This document shows, piece after piece, positions 1-7,935 of a stretch of 64,000 nucleotides of DNA. The DNA is from Bacteroidota bacterium (GTDB lineage: Bacteria > Bacteroidota > Bacteroidia > Sphingobacteriales > Sphingobacteriaceae), in the NCBI GenBank assembly GCA_023427985.1, contig JAEYZM010000012.1, positions 62,001-126,000 of the forward strand. Reading direction: 5' to 3'. Numbering within the stretch: position 1 is the first letter of the stretch; the number at the start of each line of letters is the position of its first letter. Made by a program: the position numbers and the translations under genes. The notes beneath the pieces were generated by a model, which was given only the letters and a program-made list of their open reading frames with translations, was not told the origin of the DNA and ran no database searches.

Positions 1-237
1 TAATGGCATACCCGCCAATAAACTTGCCATACGCGCAACATTTCTATTATCTTCACCCGCCTGATTTGCACAACCCATGATTACATCTTGTACATCAGAA
101 TAATCGACACTTGGAAATTTTTCCATCAAGGATTTAATCACATGAGCAGCCAAATCATCTGCCCTCACAGGCGATAATGCTCCCGTAAACTTTCCGATAG
201 GTGTTCTTACACCCCCAACTAAATATGCTGTTTTCAT
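1..237 (-). CDS. paaJ: Acetyl-CoA acyltransferase (thiolase), PaaJ/PcaF type, N-terminal part
   Basis: Only the first 79 residues are inside the window; the gene continues past the left edge. The start codon is ATG at 237-235. The translation begins MKTAYLVGGVRTPIGKF and contains the phrases VRADDLAAHVI and GCANQAGEDNRNVARM, which are characteristic of thiolases of the beta-ketoadipyl-CoA/3-oxo-5,6-dehydrosuberyl-CoA type. The catalytic Cys and His lie beyond the edge. As the last visible gene of the leftward paa cluster it would carry out the two thiolytic cleavages of the phenylacetate pathway. The 133-nt gap from paaI holds a repeat array. PcaF-type function cannot be separated from PaaJ by sequence alone. 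Confidence 0.85.
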   Translation of the reverse strand, partial: MKTAYLVGGVRTPIGKFTGALSPVRADDLAAHVIKSLMEKFPSVDYSDVQDVIMGCANQAGEDNRNVARMASLLAGMPL

Positions 238-316
238 TTTTTCTATTTCTCTAATTCGAAATTGATTAAATAATTATTTATAGCTACCCATCCCAAATTC
301 AGCACCAACCCGTTCT

Positions 317-372
317 TCACTCTTAACTCTTAATTCTACATTCTTAATTTTGAATTCTGAATTCTCACTCTT
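317..372. repeat. Short-period intergenic array, family E (CTTAATTCT / AATTTTGAATTCTG)
   Basis: The spacer between paaI and paaJ is made of imperfect repeats of CTTAA(C/T)TCT and TTGAATTCTGAATTCT. It shares AATTTTGAATTCTG with the array at 6624-6662 read on the opposite strand. The unit is too short for a CRISPR and no coding signal is seen. Confidence 0.6.
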
Positions 373-778
373 ACCATTCCTTCTCACTCCTATACACCGT
401 CCCCTTAAACAAAGCCACCACTTTATCGTCTTGATTTAAAACTGAAATATCGTAAATCCCAATCCTATTACTCAAAGATCTTTCTACGGTTTTTGTTCTC
501 AACACATCACCTACTTTACAAGGCACAGTATGTGAAATAGAAGTTTCAATCGACATACTTCTTCGACCATATGCATTACTTGCAAATGCCAATGAACTAT
601 CGGCAAGTGAATACGTGATGCCACCATGCAATACATCGAAGCCGTTCAACATCTCTGCTCGCACAATCATTCTCAATGTAGAGATTCCCTCTCCTACTTC
701 AATTACTTCAATGCCGAGCCATTTACTGAAGGCATCGTTCTCCATCATTCGATCTACAATTTCTTTCGCTCTAGTCAT
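371..778 (-). CDS. paaI: Hydroxyphenylacetyl-CoA thioesterase PaaI
   Basis: A 135-residue hotdog-fold thioesterase. The family hydrolyses ring-hydroxylated or stalled phenylacetyl-CoA intermediates and so releases trapped CoA. The motif LHGGITYSLADSS (residues 50-62) is the typical PaaI active-site segment, with HGG at 51-53 and Asp60 as likely catalytic acid. Length is normal. The gene is in the leftward paa cluster, 88 nt after paaH; that gap holds a strong hairpin (824-856). Start is ATG at 778. Assignment rests on motif and context together, because the hotdog family alone is broad. Confidence 0.88.
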   Translation of the reverse strand: MTRAKEIVDRMMENDAFSKWLGIEVIEVGEGISTLRMIVRAEMLNGFDVLHGGITYSLADSSLAFASNAYGRRSMSIETSISHTVPCKVGDVLRTKTVERSLSNRIGIYDISVLNQDDKVVALFKGTVYRSEKEW

Positions 779-823
779 CGTTTTTTTATTTTATAACCAA
801 TTGGCAAATATTTATCGCCTCCA

Positions 824-856
824 TGACTTGAGGTCACAAAATGTGACTTCAAGTCA
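824..856. promoter_or_regulatory. 15-bp stem-loop / tandem dyad between paaH and paaI
   Basis: TGACTTGAGGTCACA (824-838) and TGTGACTTCAAGTCA (842-856) pair over 15 positions with a single G-U pair and an AAA loop. The right arm is itself a dyad, GTGACTT-C-AAGTCAC (843-857), and the left arm is an imperfect version of the same dyad. It lies 10 nt beyond the paaH stop codon. No T-run follows on the transcribed strand, so a simple terminator is not the best reading; an RNA-processing hairpin or a double operator fits as well. Confidence 0.55.
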
Positions 857-866
857 CTAAATGCTT

Positions 867-2027
867 TTAATAAAAATGTTTGTTTTCTCGAACCATGCGT
901 TTCAATAATACCGAAGGTCTATAACGATCTTCTTCGTATTGATCCATCAATGTTTCTAAATTTTCTAACACGGTTCCTAAACCAATCTCATCGGCCCAAG
1001 CCAATAATCCTTTGGGATAATTCACACCCTTGGTCATGGCCAAGTCTATGGCATCGCGATCTGCTATTCCTAAATACAACGTATCAATCGCCTCGTTGAT
1101 TAACATGGAGATGATGCGTGCAAAAATTTTCTGTTGAAGCATAGAATCATTTTCTGCAATGGGGTTCGTCGTTGCATTTTCTGAATAATCGTAAAAACCG
1201 ATACCCGATTTTCTACCAAATCGTTTTGCTTCATACAAACGTTTTTGACTAAGCGATGGCTTGAATCGAGGATCATAAAACAATTGCTCCCACACGGTTT
1301 CCGTCACTTTGTAATTCACATCGTGACCAATAAAATCCATCAATTCAAAAGGTCCCATTTTAAAACCACCCACTGTTTTCATCGCAGCATCTATCGTTGC
1401 AATATTCGCAATACCTTCTTCATAAATTCGAATCGCCTCACCATAAAATGACCTCGCCACTCGATTCACAATAAATCCTGGTGTGTCCTTGCATTGTACC
1501 ACTGTTTTACCCCATGATTTTATTAGGTCGATGGAAGTATTTAATGTCTGTTCATCTGTTTGAACAGCTGGAATGATTTCTACCAGCGGCATTATTTGCG
1601 CTGGATTAAAAAAATGTATGCCAATAAATCTGTTTGGTTTTTTACATGCCGATGCAATGGAAGCAATTGACAGCGATGATGTATTAGTTGCTAATATACA
1701 ATCTGCAGAAACTAAATTATCTAAGACTTCAAATACTTCTTTTTTAACTTCTAAATTTTCAACAATGGCTTCTATGATTAAACTTGCATTCGACAATTTT
1801 TCAATTTGCGATTGAAATTTAACGTTCGTTAACACACTTGTCATTTTTTCAGAAGTACATTTTCCTTTCTCCACTAATTTCTCTATCGACTTTCTTAAAT
1901 TATCTGCAGCAACTTGTGCAGCAATTGGATTCGCATCGTATACATGCACTTCATGACCTGCCATTGCAGCCACTTGTGCTATGCCAGTGCCCATCGCTCC
2001 AGACCCAATAATACCAATGATCTTCAT
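867..2027 (-). CDS. paaH: 3-hydroxyacyl-CoA dehydrogenase PaaH
   Basis: A 386-residue NAD-dependent 3-hydroxyacyl-CoA dehydrogenase; in the phenylacetate pathway it oxidises 3-hydroxyadipyl-CoA to 3-oxoadipyl-CoA. The N-terminal Rossmann fold has GSGAMG at residues 8-13, and HFFNPAQIMPLVEI (from His138) carries the catalytic His of the family. The C-terminal 3HCDH helical domain follows from about residue 185. It is shorter than the roughly 475-residue E. coli PaaH, which has a duplicated C-terminal domain. The start codon lies 3 nt after the paaG stop, so the two are co-transcribed. Confidence 0.92.
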   Translation of the reverse strand: MKIIGIIGSGAMGTGIAQVAAMAGHEVHVYDANPIAAQVAADNLRKSIEKLVEKGKCTSEKMTSVLTNVKFQSQIEKLSNASLIIEAIVENLEVKKEVFEVLDNLVSADCILATNTSSLSIASIASACKKPNRFIGIHFFNPAQIMPLVEIIPAVQTDEQTLNTSIDLIKSWGKTVVQCKDTPGFIVNRVARSFYGEAIRIYEEGIANIATIDAAMKTVGGFKMGPFELMDFIGHDVNYKVTETVWEQLFYDPRFKPSLSQKRLYEAKRFGRKSGIGFYDYSENATTNPIAENDSMLQQKIFARIISMLINEAIDTLYLGIADRDAIDLAMTKGVNYPKGLLAWADEIGLGTVLENLETLMDQYEEDRYRPSVLLKRMVRENKHFY

Positions 2028-2030
2028 GAA

Positions 2031-2804
2031 TTATTCTCCTTTAAATATGGCTTTTCTTTTTTCAAGAAATGCATTGATGCCCTCTTTGTTATCGTATGTA
2101 TTTGCAGCTGCTGCTTGCAATTCTTCTTCTAAATCGAGTTGCGATTTCAAATCGTTGAATAATGATTTATTCAATGCGCGCTTTGTTAATCCAAATCCTT
2201 TGGTAGGCATATTCGATAAATGTTCTGTAATCTTTTCAGCCTCTGTCATCAAGTCTTCTGCACTTACAACTTTATAAACCATGCCATATTGCAATGCTTG
2301 CTCAGCCGAAATTTTATCGGCTAAAAACATCATCGCTGTTGCACGTTGTAATCCAACCAATCGAGGTAAGAAAAATGTTCCTCCACTATCTGGTATTAGG
2401 CCGATGTTGGAGAACGATTGTATGAAACTCGCTTTATCACTTGCCACTACAATATCGCACGCCAAAGCAATGTTTGCTCCAGCCCCTGCTGCCACTCCGT
2501 TCACTGCACAAACGATTGGTTTTTCAATTGAACGAATACGCATCACAATAGGATTATAATGTTCACGAACGATGGTATCGATCGATGGTGCATCATCGGC
2601 AATAGCCTCAGCTAAATCTTGTCCAGCACAAAATGCTCTACCCTCTCCAGTAATTAATATGGCGCGAATGTTATTATCTTTTTCAAATTCATCAAGCTTA
2701 GCTTGTAATGCTAATGCCATCTCTCTGTTGAAAGAATTCAATACATCTGGTCTGTTCAGATGGATGATGGCGTAATTGTTAACTACTTTAGTACGTATAT
2801 TCAT
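2031..2804 (-). CDS. paaG: Enoyl-CoA hydratase/isomerase PaaG (epoxide to oxepin isomerase)
   Basis: A 257-residue crotonase-fold protein. In this context it would be the isomerase that turns ring-1,2-epoxyphenylacetyl-CoA into oxepin-CoA. Visible family features are the oxyanion-hole segment FCAGQDLAEA (residues 58-67) and SNIGLIPDSGGTFFLPRL (132-149) with Asp139 at the catalytic acid position of PaaG-like isomerases. The start ATG (2804) is preceded, 7 nt away, by a repeat containing TTTGTACTTAATACTT that also precedes hppD at a similar distance. It is separated from paaD by 92 nt filled by this repeat. PaaF-type hydratase activity is the main alternative. Confidence 0.88.
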   Translation of the reverse strand: MNIRTKVVNNYAIIHLNRPDVLNSFNREMALALQAKLDEFEKDNNIRAILITGEGRAFCAGQDLAEAIADDAPSIDTIVREHYNPIVMRIRSIEKPIVCAVNGVAAGAGANIALACDIVVASDKASFIQSFSNIGLIPDSGGTFFLPRLVGLQRATAMMFLADKISAEQALQYGMVYKVVSAEDLMTEAEKITEHLSNMPTKGFGLTKRALNKSLFNDLKSQLDLEEELQAAAANTYDNKEGINAFLEKRKAIFKGE

Positions 2805-2808
2805 GTTT

Positions 2809-2890
2809 TTTGTATTAAGTATTAAGTATTAAGTACAAAGATTAGTACTACGTTTCCGTCTTAATACTTAATACTTTGTACTTAATACTT
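2809..2890. repeat. Family A array with a perfect 17-bp inverted repeat, between paaD and paaG
   Basis: AAGTATTAAGTACAAAG (2824-2840) and its exact reverse complement CTTTGTACTTAATACTT (2874-2890) are separated by 33 nt. The left side extends into three TATTAAG repeats (2812-2831). The 30 nt at 2861-2890 are identical to 14672-14701 before hppD. The element fills the gap between the paaABCD and paaGH blocks and could be a processing or attenuation hairpin in the leftward transcript. Confidence 0.75.
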
Positions 2891-2896
2891 CTTTTA

Positions 2897-3388
2897 TCAA
2901 ATGCATTTAAAATAATCAAACGGCTCCAAACACTCATCGCATTTATACAATGCTTTGCATGCGGTGGATCCGAACTGACTGGTTAGACTGGTGTGTTCAG
3001 AGCCGCAATGCGGACACTTCACTACTTCATCGTAATCGCCAGTCAATGCATTTAATTTATGTTTAATTTTTTCATTCGGTGGAGCAATGCCATACACTCT
3101 CAATTTTTCTTTTGCTTCTGCACTCATCCAATCGGTTGTCCAAGCAGGATGATATTGCGTTTCAATTTTAAATTTGAGAATGCCATGTGCCATCAAGGTA
3201 TTGTTGATGTCGAGCATAATTGATGTGGTAGCTGGACATCCAGAATACGTAGGGGTCACATAAACAAACAAGGTATCATCTTTCCACTCTACGTTTCTGA
3301 TGATACCTAATTCTACAACCGTAATCACCGGAATCTCGGGATCAGGTATGGTATTCAATATTTTCCATATTTCTTCTATGGACTTCAT
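2897..3388 (-). CDS. paaD: Phenylacetyl-CoA epoxidase accessory protein PaaD
   Basis: A 163-residue protein of the MIP18/DUF59 family. PaaD is thought to help assemble iron or Fe-S cofactors of the PaaABCE epoxidase. The N-terminal DUF59 domain contains TPTYSGCPATTSIML with the conserved Cys, and the C-terminal zinc ribbon has CPHC and CDEC pairs, both typical of PaaD. An upstream ATG at 3421 would overlap paaC by 26 nt; I chose the ATG at 3388 (MKSIEEIWK), which begins 7 nt after the paaC stop and matches the family's usual N-terminus. Confidence 0.9.
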   Translation of the reverse strand: MKSIEEIWKILNTIPDPEIPVITVVELGIIRNVEWKDDTLFVYVTPTYSGCPATTSIMLDINNTLMAHGILKFKIETQYHPAWTTDWMSAEAKEKLRVYGIAPPNEKIKHKLNALTGDYDEVVKCPHCGSEHTSLTSQFGSTACKALYKCDECLEPFDYFKCI

Positions 3389-3395
3389 TTTTCGA

Positions 3396-4154
3396 TTACC
3401 ATTTTGCTCCAGGATGTGCACGATGTATGTGCTGCATCTCTGCCAATAAATATCCTAAATGTTCTGTATGAACTCCTTTTCTACTGCCCGTATGCATGAA
3501 TACATCTTGAGGAATTTCCAAAGTTGCTTCCAAGAAAACCTCTTTGATTTTTGCATCCCATGCCGACTTTAATTTGGATAGGTCGACAGCAATTTTTTGT
3601 TCAATTAACAAAGCATCTACATCGTCCATTTCGAAGAGTTCCGATGTATAGCGATACAAATCGATTACTGCTTCATTCACGCGACGCTTGCTCTCATCGG
3701 TACCATCGCCCATACGAATAATCCATTTCGATGAATGACGTAAATGATATTGAATTTCTTTCAATGCTTTTGCTGCAAGCGCTGCAATGGTTTCGTCTTT
3801 CGAATGTTGCAATTCTGTGTACAATAATAGATCAAATGCATCACAAAAAAATTGCCGAACCATTACATATGCAAAATCTCTATTCGGCTGTTCTGCTAAT
3901 AAACTATTAAAGAATTCTCTTTCAGAACGAAGAAATGCTAAATCATCTTCTGTCCTTCCTTTGCCTTCTACTTCTGCAGCATACTGCAAAAGATTATTAG
4001 CATTCCCGATCAAATCCAATGCGATGTTAGAGCATGCAATGTCTTCTTCTAAGAATGGCCCTTTGCTACTTTGTTCCGATAAGCGATGACCTAAAATCAA
4101 ATGTTGATCAGCCAATCGCAATAAATATTTAAATAATGCTTCTTGTGCTGTCAT
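3396..4154 (-). CDS. paaC: Phenylacetyl-CoA epoxidase subunit PaaC
   Basis: A 252-residue ferritin-like helical protein, the structural partner of PaaA in the soluble diiron epoxidase core. The protein shows the family phrases HLILGHRLSEQSSKGPFLEE near the N-terminus and EIQYHLRHSSKWIIRMGDGT in the middle, and ends in MQHIHRAHPGAKW, a very typical PaaC C-terminus. Unlike PaaA it does not carry the active diiron site in characterised systems. Length is normal. It starts 2 nt after the paaB stop, so translation is probably coupled. Confidence 0.95.
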   Translation of the reverse strand: MTAQEALFKYLLRLADQHLILGHRLSEQSSKGPFLEEDIACSNIALDLIGNANNLLQYAAEVEGKGRTEDDLAFLRSEREFFNSLLAEQPNRDFAYVMVRQFFCDAFDLLLYTELQHSKDETIAALAAKALKEIQYHLRHSSKWIIRMGDGTDESKRRVNEAVIDLYRYTSELFEMDDVDALLIEQKIAVDLSKLKSAWDAKIKEVFLEATLEIPQDVFMHTGSRKGVHTEHLGYLLAEMQHIHRAHPGAKW

Positions 4155-4156
4155 GA

Positions 4157-4444
4157 TTACATATGAGTGATACCATCTGGCACCGAGTAAAACGTTGGAT
4201 GGCGATAAACTTTATCGTTCGATGGTTCAAAGAACGATGCAATATCTTCTGGTGAAGAAGCCACAATAGCTTCTGCAGGTACTACCCAAATGTTAGTCCC
4301 TTCACTTCTTCTGCAATATAAATCTCTAGCATTTTGCAATGCCATTTCTTTGTCGTGGGCATGCACAGAACCACAATGTTTGTGTGCTTGGCCCGGTTTA
4401 CTTTGTACAAATACTTCCCAAAGTATTCCTTGTGAATCACTCAT
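4157..4444 (-). CDS. paaB: Phenylacetyl-CoA epoxidase subunit PaaB
   Basis: A 95-residue small subunit that bridges PaaAC heterodimers in the epoxidase complex. The sequence has the family pattern LWEVFVQSKPGQAHKHCGSVHA near the N-terminus, the stretch MALQNARDLYCRRSEGTNIW in the middle and a C-terminus rich in aromatic and proline residues. Length matches the family of about 95 residues. It starts 6 nt after the paaA stop and ends 2 nt before paaC. Confidence 0.95.
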   Translation of the reverse strand: MSDSQGILWEVFVQSKPGQAHKHCGSVHAHDKEMALQNARDLYCRRSEGTNIWVVPAEAIVASSPEDIASFFEPSNDKVYRHPTFYSVPDGITHM

Positions 4445-4450
4445 AATATG

Positions 4451-5401
4451 TTAAGCTGCGTTAGTGTTTTGCATTTGTTTTTTAGCGTAAGCATTCGCTG
4501 CTTCACGCACCCAAGCACCTTCTTCATGTGCCTTGATTTTTGCTGCAATTCTTTCTTTGTTGCAAGGACCGTTACCCTTTACTACATTCCAGAATTCATT
4601 CCAATCGATGTTACCAAAATCATATCCCTTTTTCTCATCATTCCACTTCAAATCTTTATCGGGAACTGTCAATCCTAAATACTCTGCTTGAGGTACTGTT
4701 TGATTTACGAAACGCTGACGTAATTGATCGTTTGTTTCTCTCTTGATTTTCCATTTCACTGCGTTCGCTGTGTTTGGTGACTCCTCATCTTTAGGACCAA
4801 ACATCATCAAACTTGGCCACCACCAACGATTCAATGCATCTTGTGCCATTTCTTTTTGTTCAGCAGTTCCGTTGGCTAAAACCTGCATGATTTCATAACC
4901 TTGACGTTGGTGAAAAGATTCTTCTTTACAGATACGTACCATTGCGCGAGCATATGGACCGTAAGAAGTTCTTTGCAACATCACTTGATTCATGATAGCG
5001 GCACCATCGACCAACCAACCTATTGCACCAATATCGGCCCAAGTTAATGTTGGATAATTGAAGATCGATGAATATTTTGCTTTACCGGTATGTAATTGAT
5101 CTAATAATTCTTCTCTTGAAATTCCCATCGACTCTGCTGCACTGTATAAGTACAAGCCATGACCCGCTTCGTCTTGAACCTTAGCTAATAAGACCATTTT
5201 ACGACGTAAACTTGGGGCTCTTGTGATCCAATTGCCTTCTGGCATCATTCCAATAATTTCCGAATGGGCATGTTGGGAAATTTGACGAATTAGATGTTTG
5301 CGATATTGCTCTGGCATCCAATCCTTCGGCTCAATCATCTCATTTTTAGCTAGTTTGTTTTCAAACCATGCTTCTAATTCTTGTTCAGTTAAATGTGACA
5401 T
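4451..5401 (-). CDS. paaA: Phenylacetyl-CoA epoxidase catalytic subunit PaaA
   Basis: A 316-residue ferritin-like diiron monooxygenase subunit that epoxidises the aromatic ring of phenylacetyl-CoA with O2. The two iron-binding helices are visible as [17 protein letters not shown] and [16 protein letters not shown] (each E-x2-H), preceded by [17 protein letters not shown] start at ATG 5401 (MSHLTEQ). The longer frame begins at TTG 5422, which overlaps a -7 promoter box (5420-5427) and so is unlikely to be translated. First gene of the leftward paaABCD block. Confidence 0.95.
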   Translation of the reverse strand: MSHLTEQELEAWFENKLAKNEMIEPKDWMPEQYRKHLIRQISQHAHSEIIGMMPEGNWITRAPSLRRKMVLLAKVQDEAGHGLYLYSAAESMGISREELLDQLHTGKAKYSSIFNYPTLTWADIGAIGWLVDGAAIMNQVMLQRTSYGPYARAMVRICKEESFHQRQGYEIMQVLANGTAEQKEMAQDALNRWWWPSLMMFGPKDEESPNTANAVKWKIKRETNDQLRQRFVNQTVPQAEYLGLTVPDKDLKWNDEKKGYDFGNIDWNEFWNVVKGNGPCNKERIAAKIKAHEEGAWVREAANAYAKKQMQNTNAA

Positions 5402-5419
5402 AGTGTTTATTGAATACGA

Positions 5420-5427
5420 CAAATTTA
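5420..5427 (-). promoter_or_regulatory. -7 box of the paaA promoter
   Basis: On the minus strand the sequence is TAAATTTG, a perfect match to the Bacteroidota -7 consensus TAnnTTTG, 18 nt upstream of the paaA ATG. No clear TTTG -33 box lies at the expected distance, so activation by a regulator is possible. Confidence 0.45.
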
Positions 5428-5549
5428 TAAAAATAAAGTGTTCTTTAAAGTTTTAGGCTTATTCAGAATGTTTCAAAAAAACAAATACAAGGACACATTG
5501 TTCCAAAACCAATCTTATTTTTATTTTTACGCCCAGAAACTATAGAACA

Positions 5550-6623
5550 ATGGCAAAATTTCATCAATTAAAAGTGGCTGATATTAGAAAAGAAACAGCC
5601 GACTGTGTGAGTGTAGCGTTTGAAATTCCTGAATCATTAAAATCTGAATACCAATATACACAAGGTCAGTATGTAACCATTAAAATGATGCATGCAGGCG
5701 AGGAAATCAGAAGATCTTATTCATTATGCAGCAGTCCGGTTGCCGACCAAGATTTTAGAATTGCAGCGAAGAAAGTGAAAGACGGTAGAATGTCGGTTTA
5801 CTTAAATGATACATTAAAAGTTGGCGATGTGTTAGATGTAATGAGCCCTATGGGTAACTTCTACAATTTAAAATCGGCCAGCAATAAAAACATCGTGCTT
5901 TTCGCTGGAGGTTCTGGTATTACACCGATGCTTTCCATCATCAAGACATTATTGAAAAACGAACCATCGGCAAAACTTACCTTGTTCTATGGTAATCAAA
6001 ACGAAGCTTCTATAATTTTCAAAGAGGAACTTAACGCTATTGCATCATCGAACAATAATTTCCAGTTATTCAATATTCTCGATGATACGAATGCCGATGT
6101 AGCGGAACTTTATAAAGGTTTGGTAACAAAAGAAAAAGTATTGGCTCTGGTTGAAAATCATGTAGGATTAAATCTCGACAATGAATTTTTCATTTGCGGA
6201 CCAACGCCTATGATGAAGAATGTAGAAGAGAGTTTATTGGGATTGAAAATTGCGAAAGAAAAAATACATTTAGAATATTTCACAGCAAGTTTAGAAGCGG
6301 CGAAAGATTCTGCAAACGCTAATACATCGACCGGAGAAAAAGTAGTAGCACAAGTAACTGTTATTTTGGATGGCGATGAGACAACCTTCGAATTAGCATC
6401 GGATGGAAAAAATATTTTGGATGCCGCTATGGATCAAGATTTAGATGTACCTTTCTCTTGCAAAGGCGCTGTATGTTGTACCTGTAGAGCTAAAATTATA
6501 GAAGGTGAAGTAGAAATGAAAGCCAACTATGCATTGACCGAAGAAGAAGTTTCAGAAGGCTTCATCCTCACTTGCCAATCGCACCCAAAAACCGCGAAGG
6601 TAGTGGTGGATTATGATGTTTAA
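5550..6623 (+). CDS. paaE: Phenylacetyl-CoA epoxidase reductase PaaE
   Basis: A 357-residue reductase that passes electrons from NAD(P)H through FAD and a 2Fe-2S cluster to the PaaA diiron site. Domain order: FAD-binding barrel with RRSYSLCSSP (54-63), NAD-binding domain with AGGSGITPM (119-127), and a C-terminal plant-type ferredoxin with Cys304, Cys309, Cys312 and Cys342 (C-x4-C-x2-C-x29-C). All cofactor motifs are intact. In many bacteria paaE is inside paaABCDE; here it is transcribed divergently from paaA across a 148-nt region. A possible promoter (TTG about 21 nt from TATTTTTA) lies just upstream, but weakly. Confidence 0.95.
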   Translation: MAKFHQLKVADIRKETADCVSVAFEIPESLKSEYQYTQGQYVTIKMMHAGEEIRRSYSLCSSPVADQDFRIAAKKVKDGRMSVYLNDTLKVGDVLDVMSPMGNFYNLKSASNKNIVLFAGGSGITPMLSIIKTLLKNEPSAKLTLFYGNQNEASIIFKEELNAIASSNNNFQLFNILDDTNADVAELYKGLVTKEKVLALVENHVGLNLDNEFFICGPTPMMKNVEESLLGLKIAKEKIHLEYFTASLEAAKDSANANTSTGEKVVAQVTVILDGDETTFELASDGKNILDAAMDQDLDVPFSCKGAVCCTCRAKIIEGEVEMKANYALTEEEVSEGFILTCQSHPKTAKVVVDYDV

Positions 6624-6760
6624 TTTTGAATTCAAAATTCAAAATGCAGAATTCAAAATTGAACGCACCCACTATTCACTATTACTAATCACTATAACTA
6701 ATAACTATAACTAATCACTATAACTAGCACACTAGCACACTAGCAAACTAGCACACTATC
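6624..6760. repeat. Composite repeat leader: families E, C and B before the SDR gene
   Basis: Three different arrays stand in order: AATTCAAAATTCAAAAT units (6624-6662), ACTATAACTAAT(A/C)ACT units (about 6668-6720) and CACACTAGCACACTAGC units (about 6721-6756). The last unit runs into ACTATC directly followed by the ATG at 6761. The C-then-B order and the junction with the start codon recur at 28470-28541. No ORF or T-run terminator is seen. Confidence 0.8.
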
Positions 6761-7468
6761 ATGAACATCATCATCACAGGAGCATCATCGGGTGTAGGAT
6801 TTGAGGCGGCTTTAGAGTTGATCAAAGATTCTAATAACACGGTAGTTGCTATAGCTCGCAACATCGACAAACTAAAACGATTGAATCAAATTGCAAAAGA
6901 TTTGAATCCATCGGCAAAGTTATTGCCTGTGCAATTCGATATTGTAGAGGGTGCTTATGAAGAGGGATTGATACCATTTTTGAATCATCACTTAACGGGC
7001 CCGATTGATGTGTTGATTAACAATGCGGGTGTGCTTATCAATAAACCCTTTAAAGATCAAAGCGATGATGATTGGATGCAAATGTTTCAAACGAATGTGA
7101 TGGGGCATGTGCGCATGATTAGAAGTTTATTGCCTTATTTCAACAATCCATCGCATATCCTCAACATCGGTAGTATGGGTGGATTTCAAGGCTCGGAAAA
7201 ATTCAACGGCCTTTCATCTTATTCTGCATCGAAAGCAGCATTGCATATCATAACTGAATGTCTTGCCGAAGAATTTAAAGATTTAGGCATAAATGTAAAT
7301 GCATTGGCATTGGGTTCAGCACAAACTGAAATGTTGGAGCAAGCATTCCCTGGATATCAGTCGCCTGTTATGGCTTTCGAAATGGGCAAGTACATTGCCG
7401 ACTTTGCAGTAAGCGGACATACCTTTTTTAATGGGAAGATTTTGCCGGTAGCGAAGAAGACGCCTTAA
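6761..7468 (+). CDS. Short-chain dehydrogenase/reductase (SDR) family protein
   Basis: A 235-residue classical SDR. TGASSGVG (residues 6-13) is the dinucleotide-binding loop, NNAG (87-90) the structural motif, Ser138 and Y154-SASK158 the catalytic residues. The C-terminus is shortened to GKILPVAKKTP, with little substrate-loop structure after about residue 190. The substrate cannot be read from the sequence. Its place after paaE could suggest a link to aromatic metabolism, but the spacer between them is a long repeat array, so co-regulation is not shown. Start is ATG 6761, directly abutting the repeat. Confidence 0.85.
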   Translation: MNIIITGASSGVGFEAALELIKDSNNTVVAIARNIDKLKRLNQIAKDLNPSAKLLPVQFDIVEGAYEEGLIPFLNHHLTGPIDVLINNAGVLINKPFKDQSDDDWMQMFQTNVMGHVRMIRSLLPYFNNPSHILNIGSMGGFQGSEKFNGLSSYSASKAALHIITECLAEEFKDLGINVNALALGSAQTEMLEQAFPGYQSPVMAFEMGKYIADFAVSGHTFFNGKILPVAKKTP

Positions 7469-7470
7469 GA

Positions 7471-7526
7471 GTAATGCGTAGAGCGTATTGCGTAGAGCGT
7501 ACAGCGTATTGAGTACTGCGTTTGCG
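7471..7526. repeat. Family D array (GCGTAGAGCGTATT units)
   Basis: Degenerate repeats of TGCGTAGAGCGTATTGCGTA fill the space between the convergent SDR gene and the membrane gene at 7528. The same units, as ATACGCTATACGCAATACGC, occur on the other strand at about 14629-14665. Its position between convergent genes would suit a role in transcription termination, but no long stem is present. Confidence 0.65.
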
Positions 7527-7527
7527 C

Positions 7528-7935
7528 TTAGGTTAGTTTAGACTTTATTTGGAATTTATTTAGAGTTTTGTCAAGTATGATTCTGTTAATTACAAACAGA
7601 GTTGCTCCCATTTGAATGATATACAATTTATGAAATTCTCCTTTGTAAAAAATGGAATCGGGAAATTGCTTTGAGATGATAATGATTTCAGCAGACCATA
7701 TGATAAAGTTTAAAAGGAAAGATATTGTTGACCACTTCCAATTAAACTTTGAAAAAATTCGATAGTGCATAATCTGAAATAAAAGTATTAAGGAGTAAGC
7801 AATTGTAATAAAATGCCAACCGATATTCGGGAATAAATAAATACTCAATTGCACAATAGGTTGAATCAATGTCGCTAAACCTATTGCAAATAATAACTCT
7901 TTAAGAATTTCTTTTAATTTGTCGATGTACTGCAA
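7528..7935 (-). CDS. Hypothetical multi-pass membrane protein
   Basis: A 135-residue protein I do not recognise. Four hydrophobic segments (about 14-34, 40-56, 67-82, 101-118) suggest an inner-membrane protein. The frame's first plausible start is TTG at 7935, inside the 3' end of the upstream gene (35-nt overlap); no ATG is available before the second half. The overlap with another membrane gene suggests translational coupling. The start is uncertain, and the reading frame being open with clear membrane segments is the main support. Confidence 0.5.
   Translation of the reverse strand: MQYIDKLKEILKELLFAIGLATLIQPIVQLSIYLFPNIGWHFITIAYSLILLFQIMHYRIFSKFNWKWSTISFLLNFIIWSAEIIIISKQFPDSIFYKGEFHKLYIIQMGATLFVINRIILDKTLNKFQIKSKLT

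Noticed and set aside
5402..5422. Longer PaaA start (TTG at 5422)
   Set aside because: The TTG overlaps a perfect -7 promoter box, so it should not be in the mRNA; ATG 5401 fits better.
5423..5549. Operator-like dyad between paaA and paaE
   Set aside because: Candidate GGACA...TGTTCC symmetry fails when bases are paired; no convincing dyad was found.
6668..6760. CRISPR-like appearance of the tandem arrays
   Set aside because: Units are 8-20 nt, contiguous and imperfect; there are no unique spacers of constant length and no cas genes.
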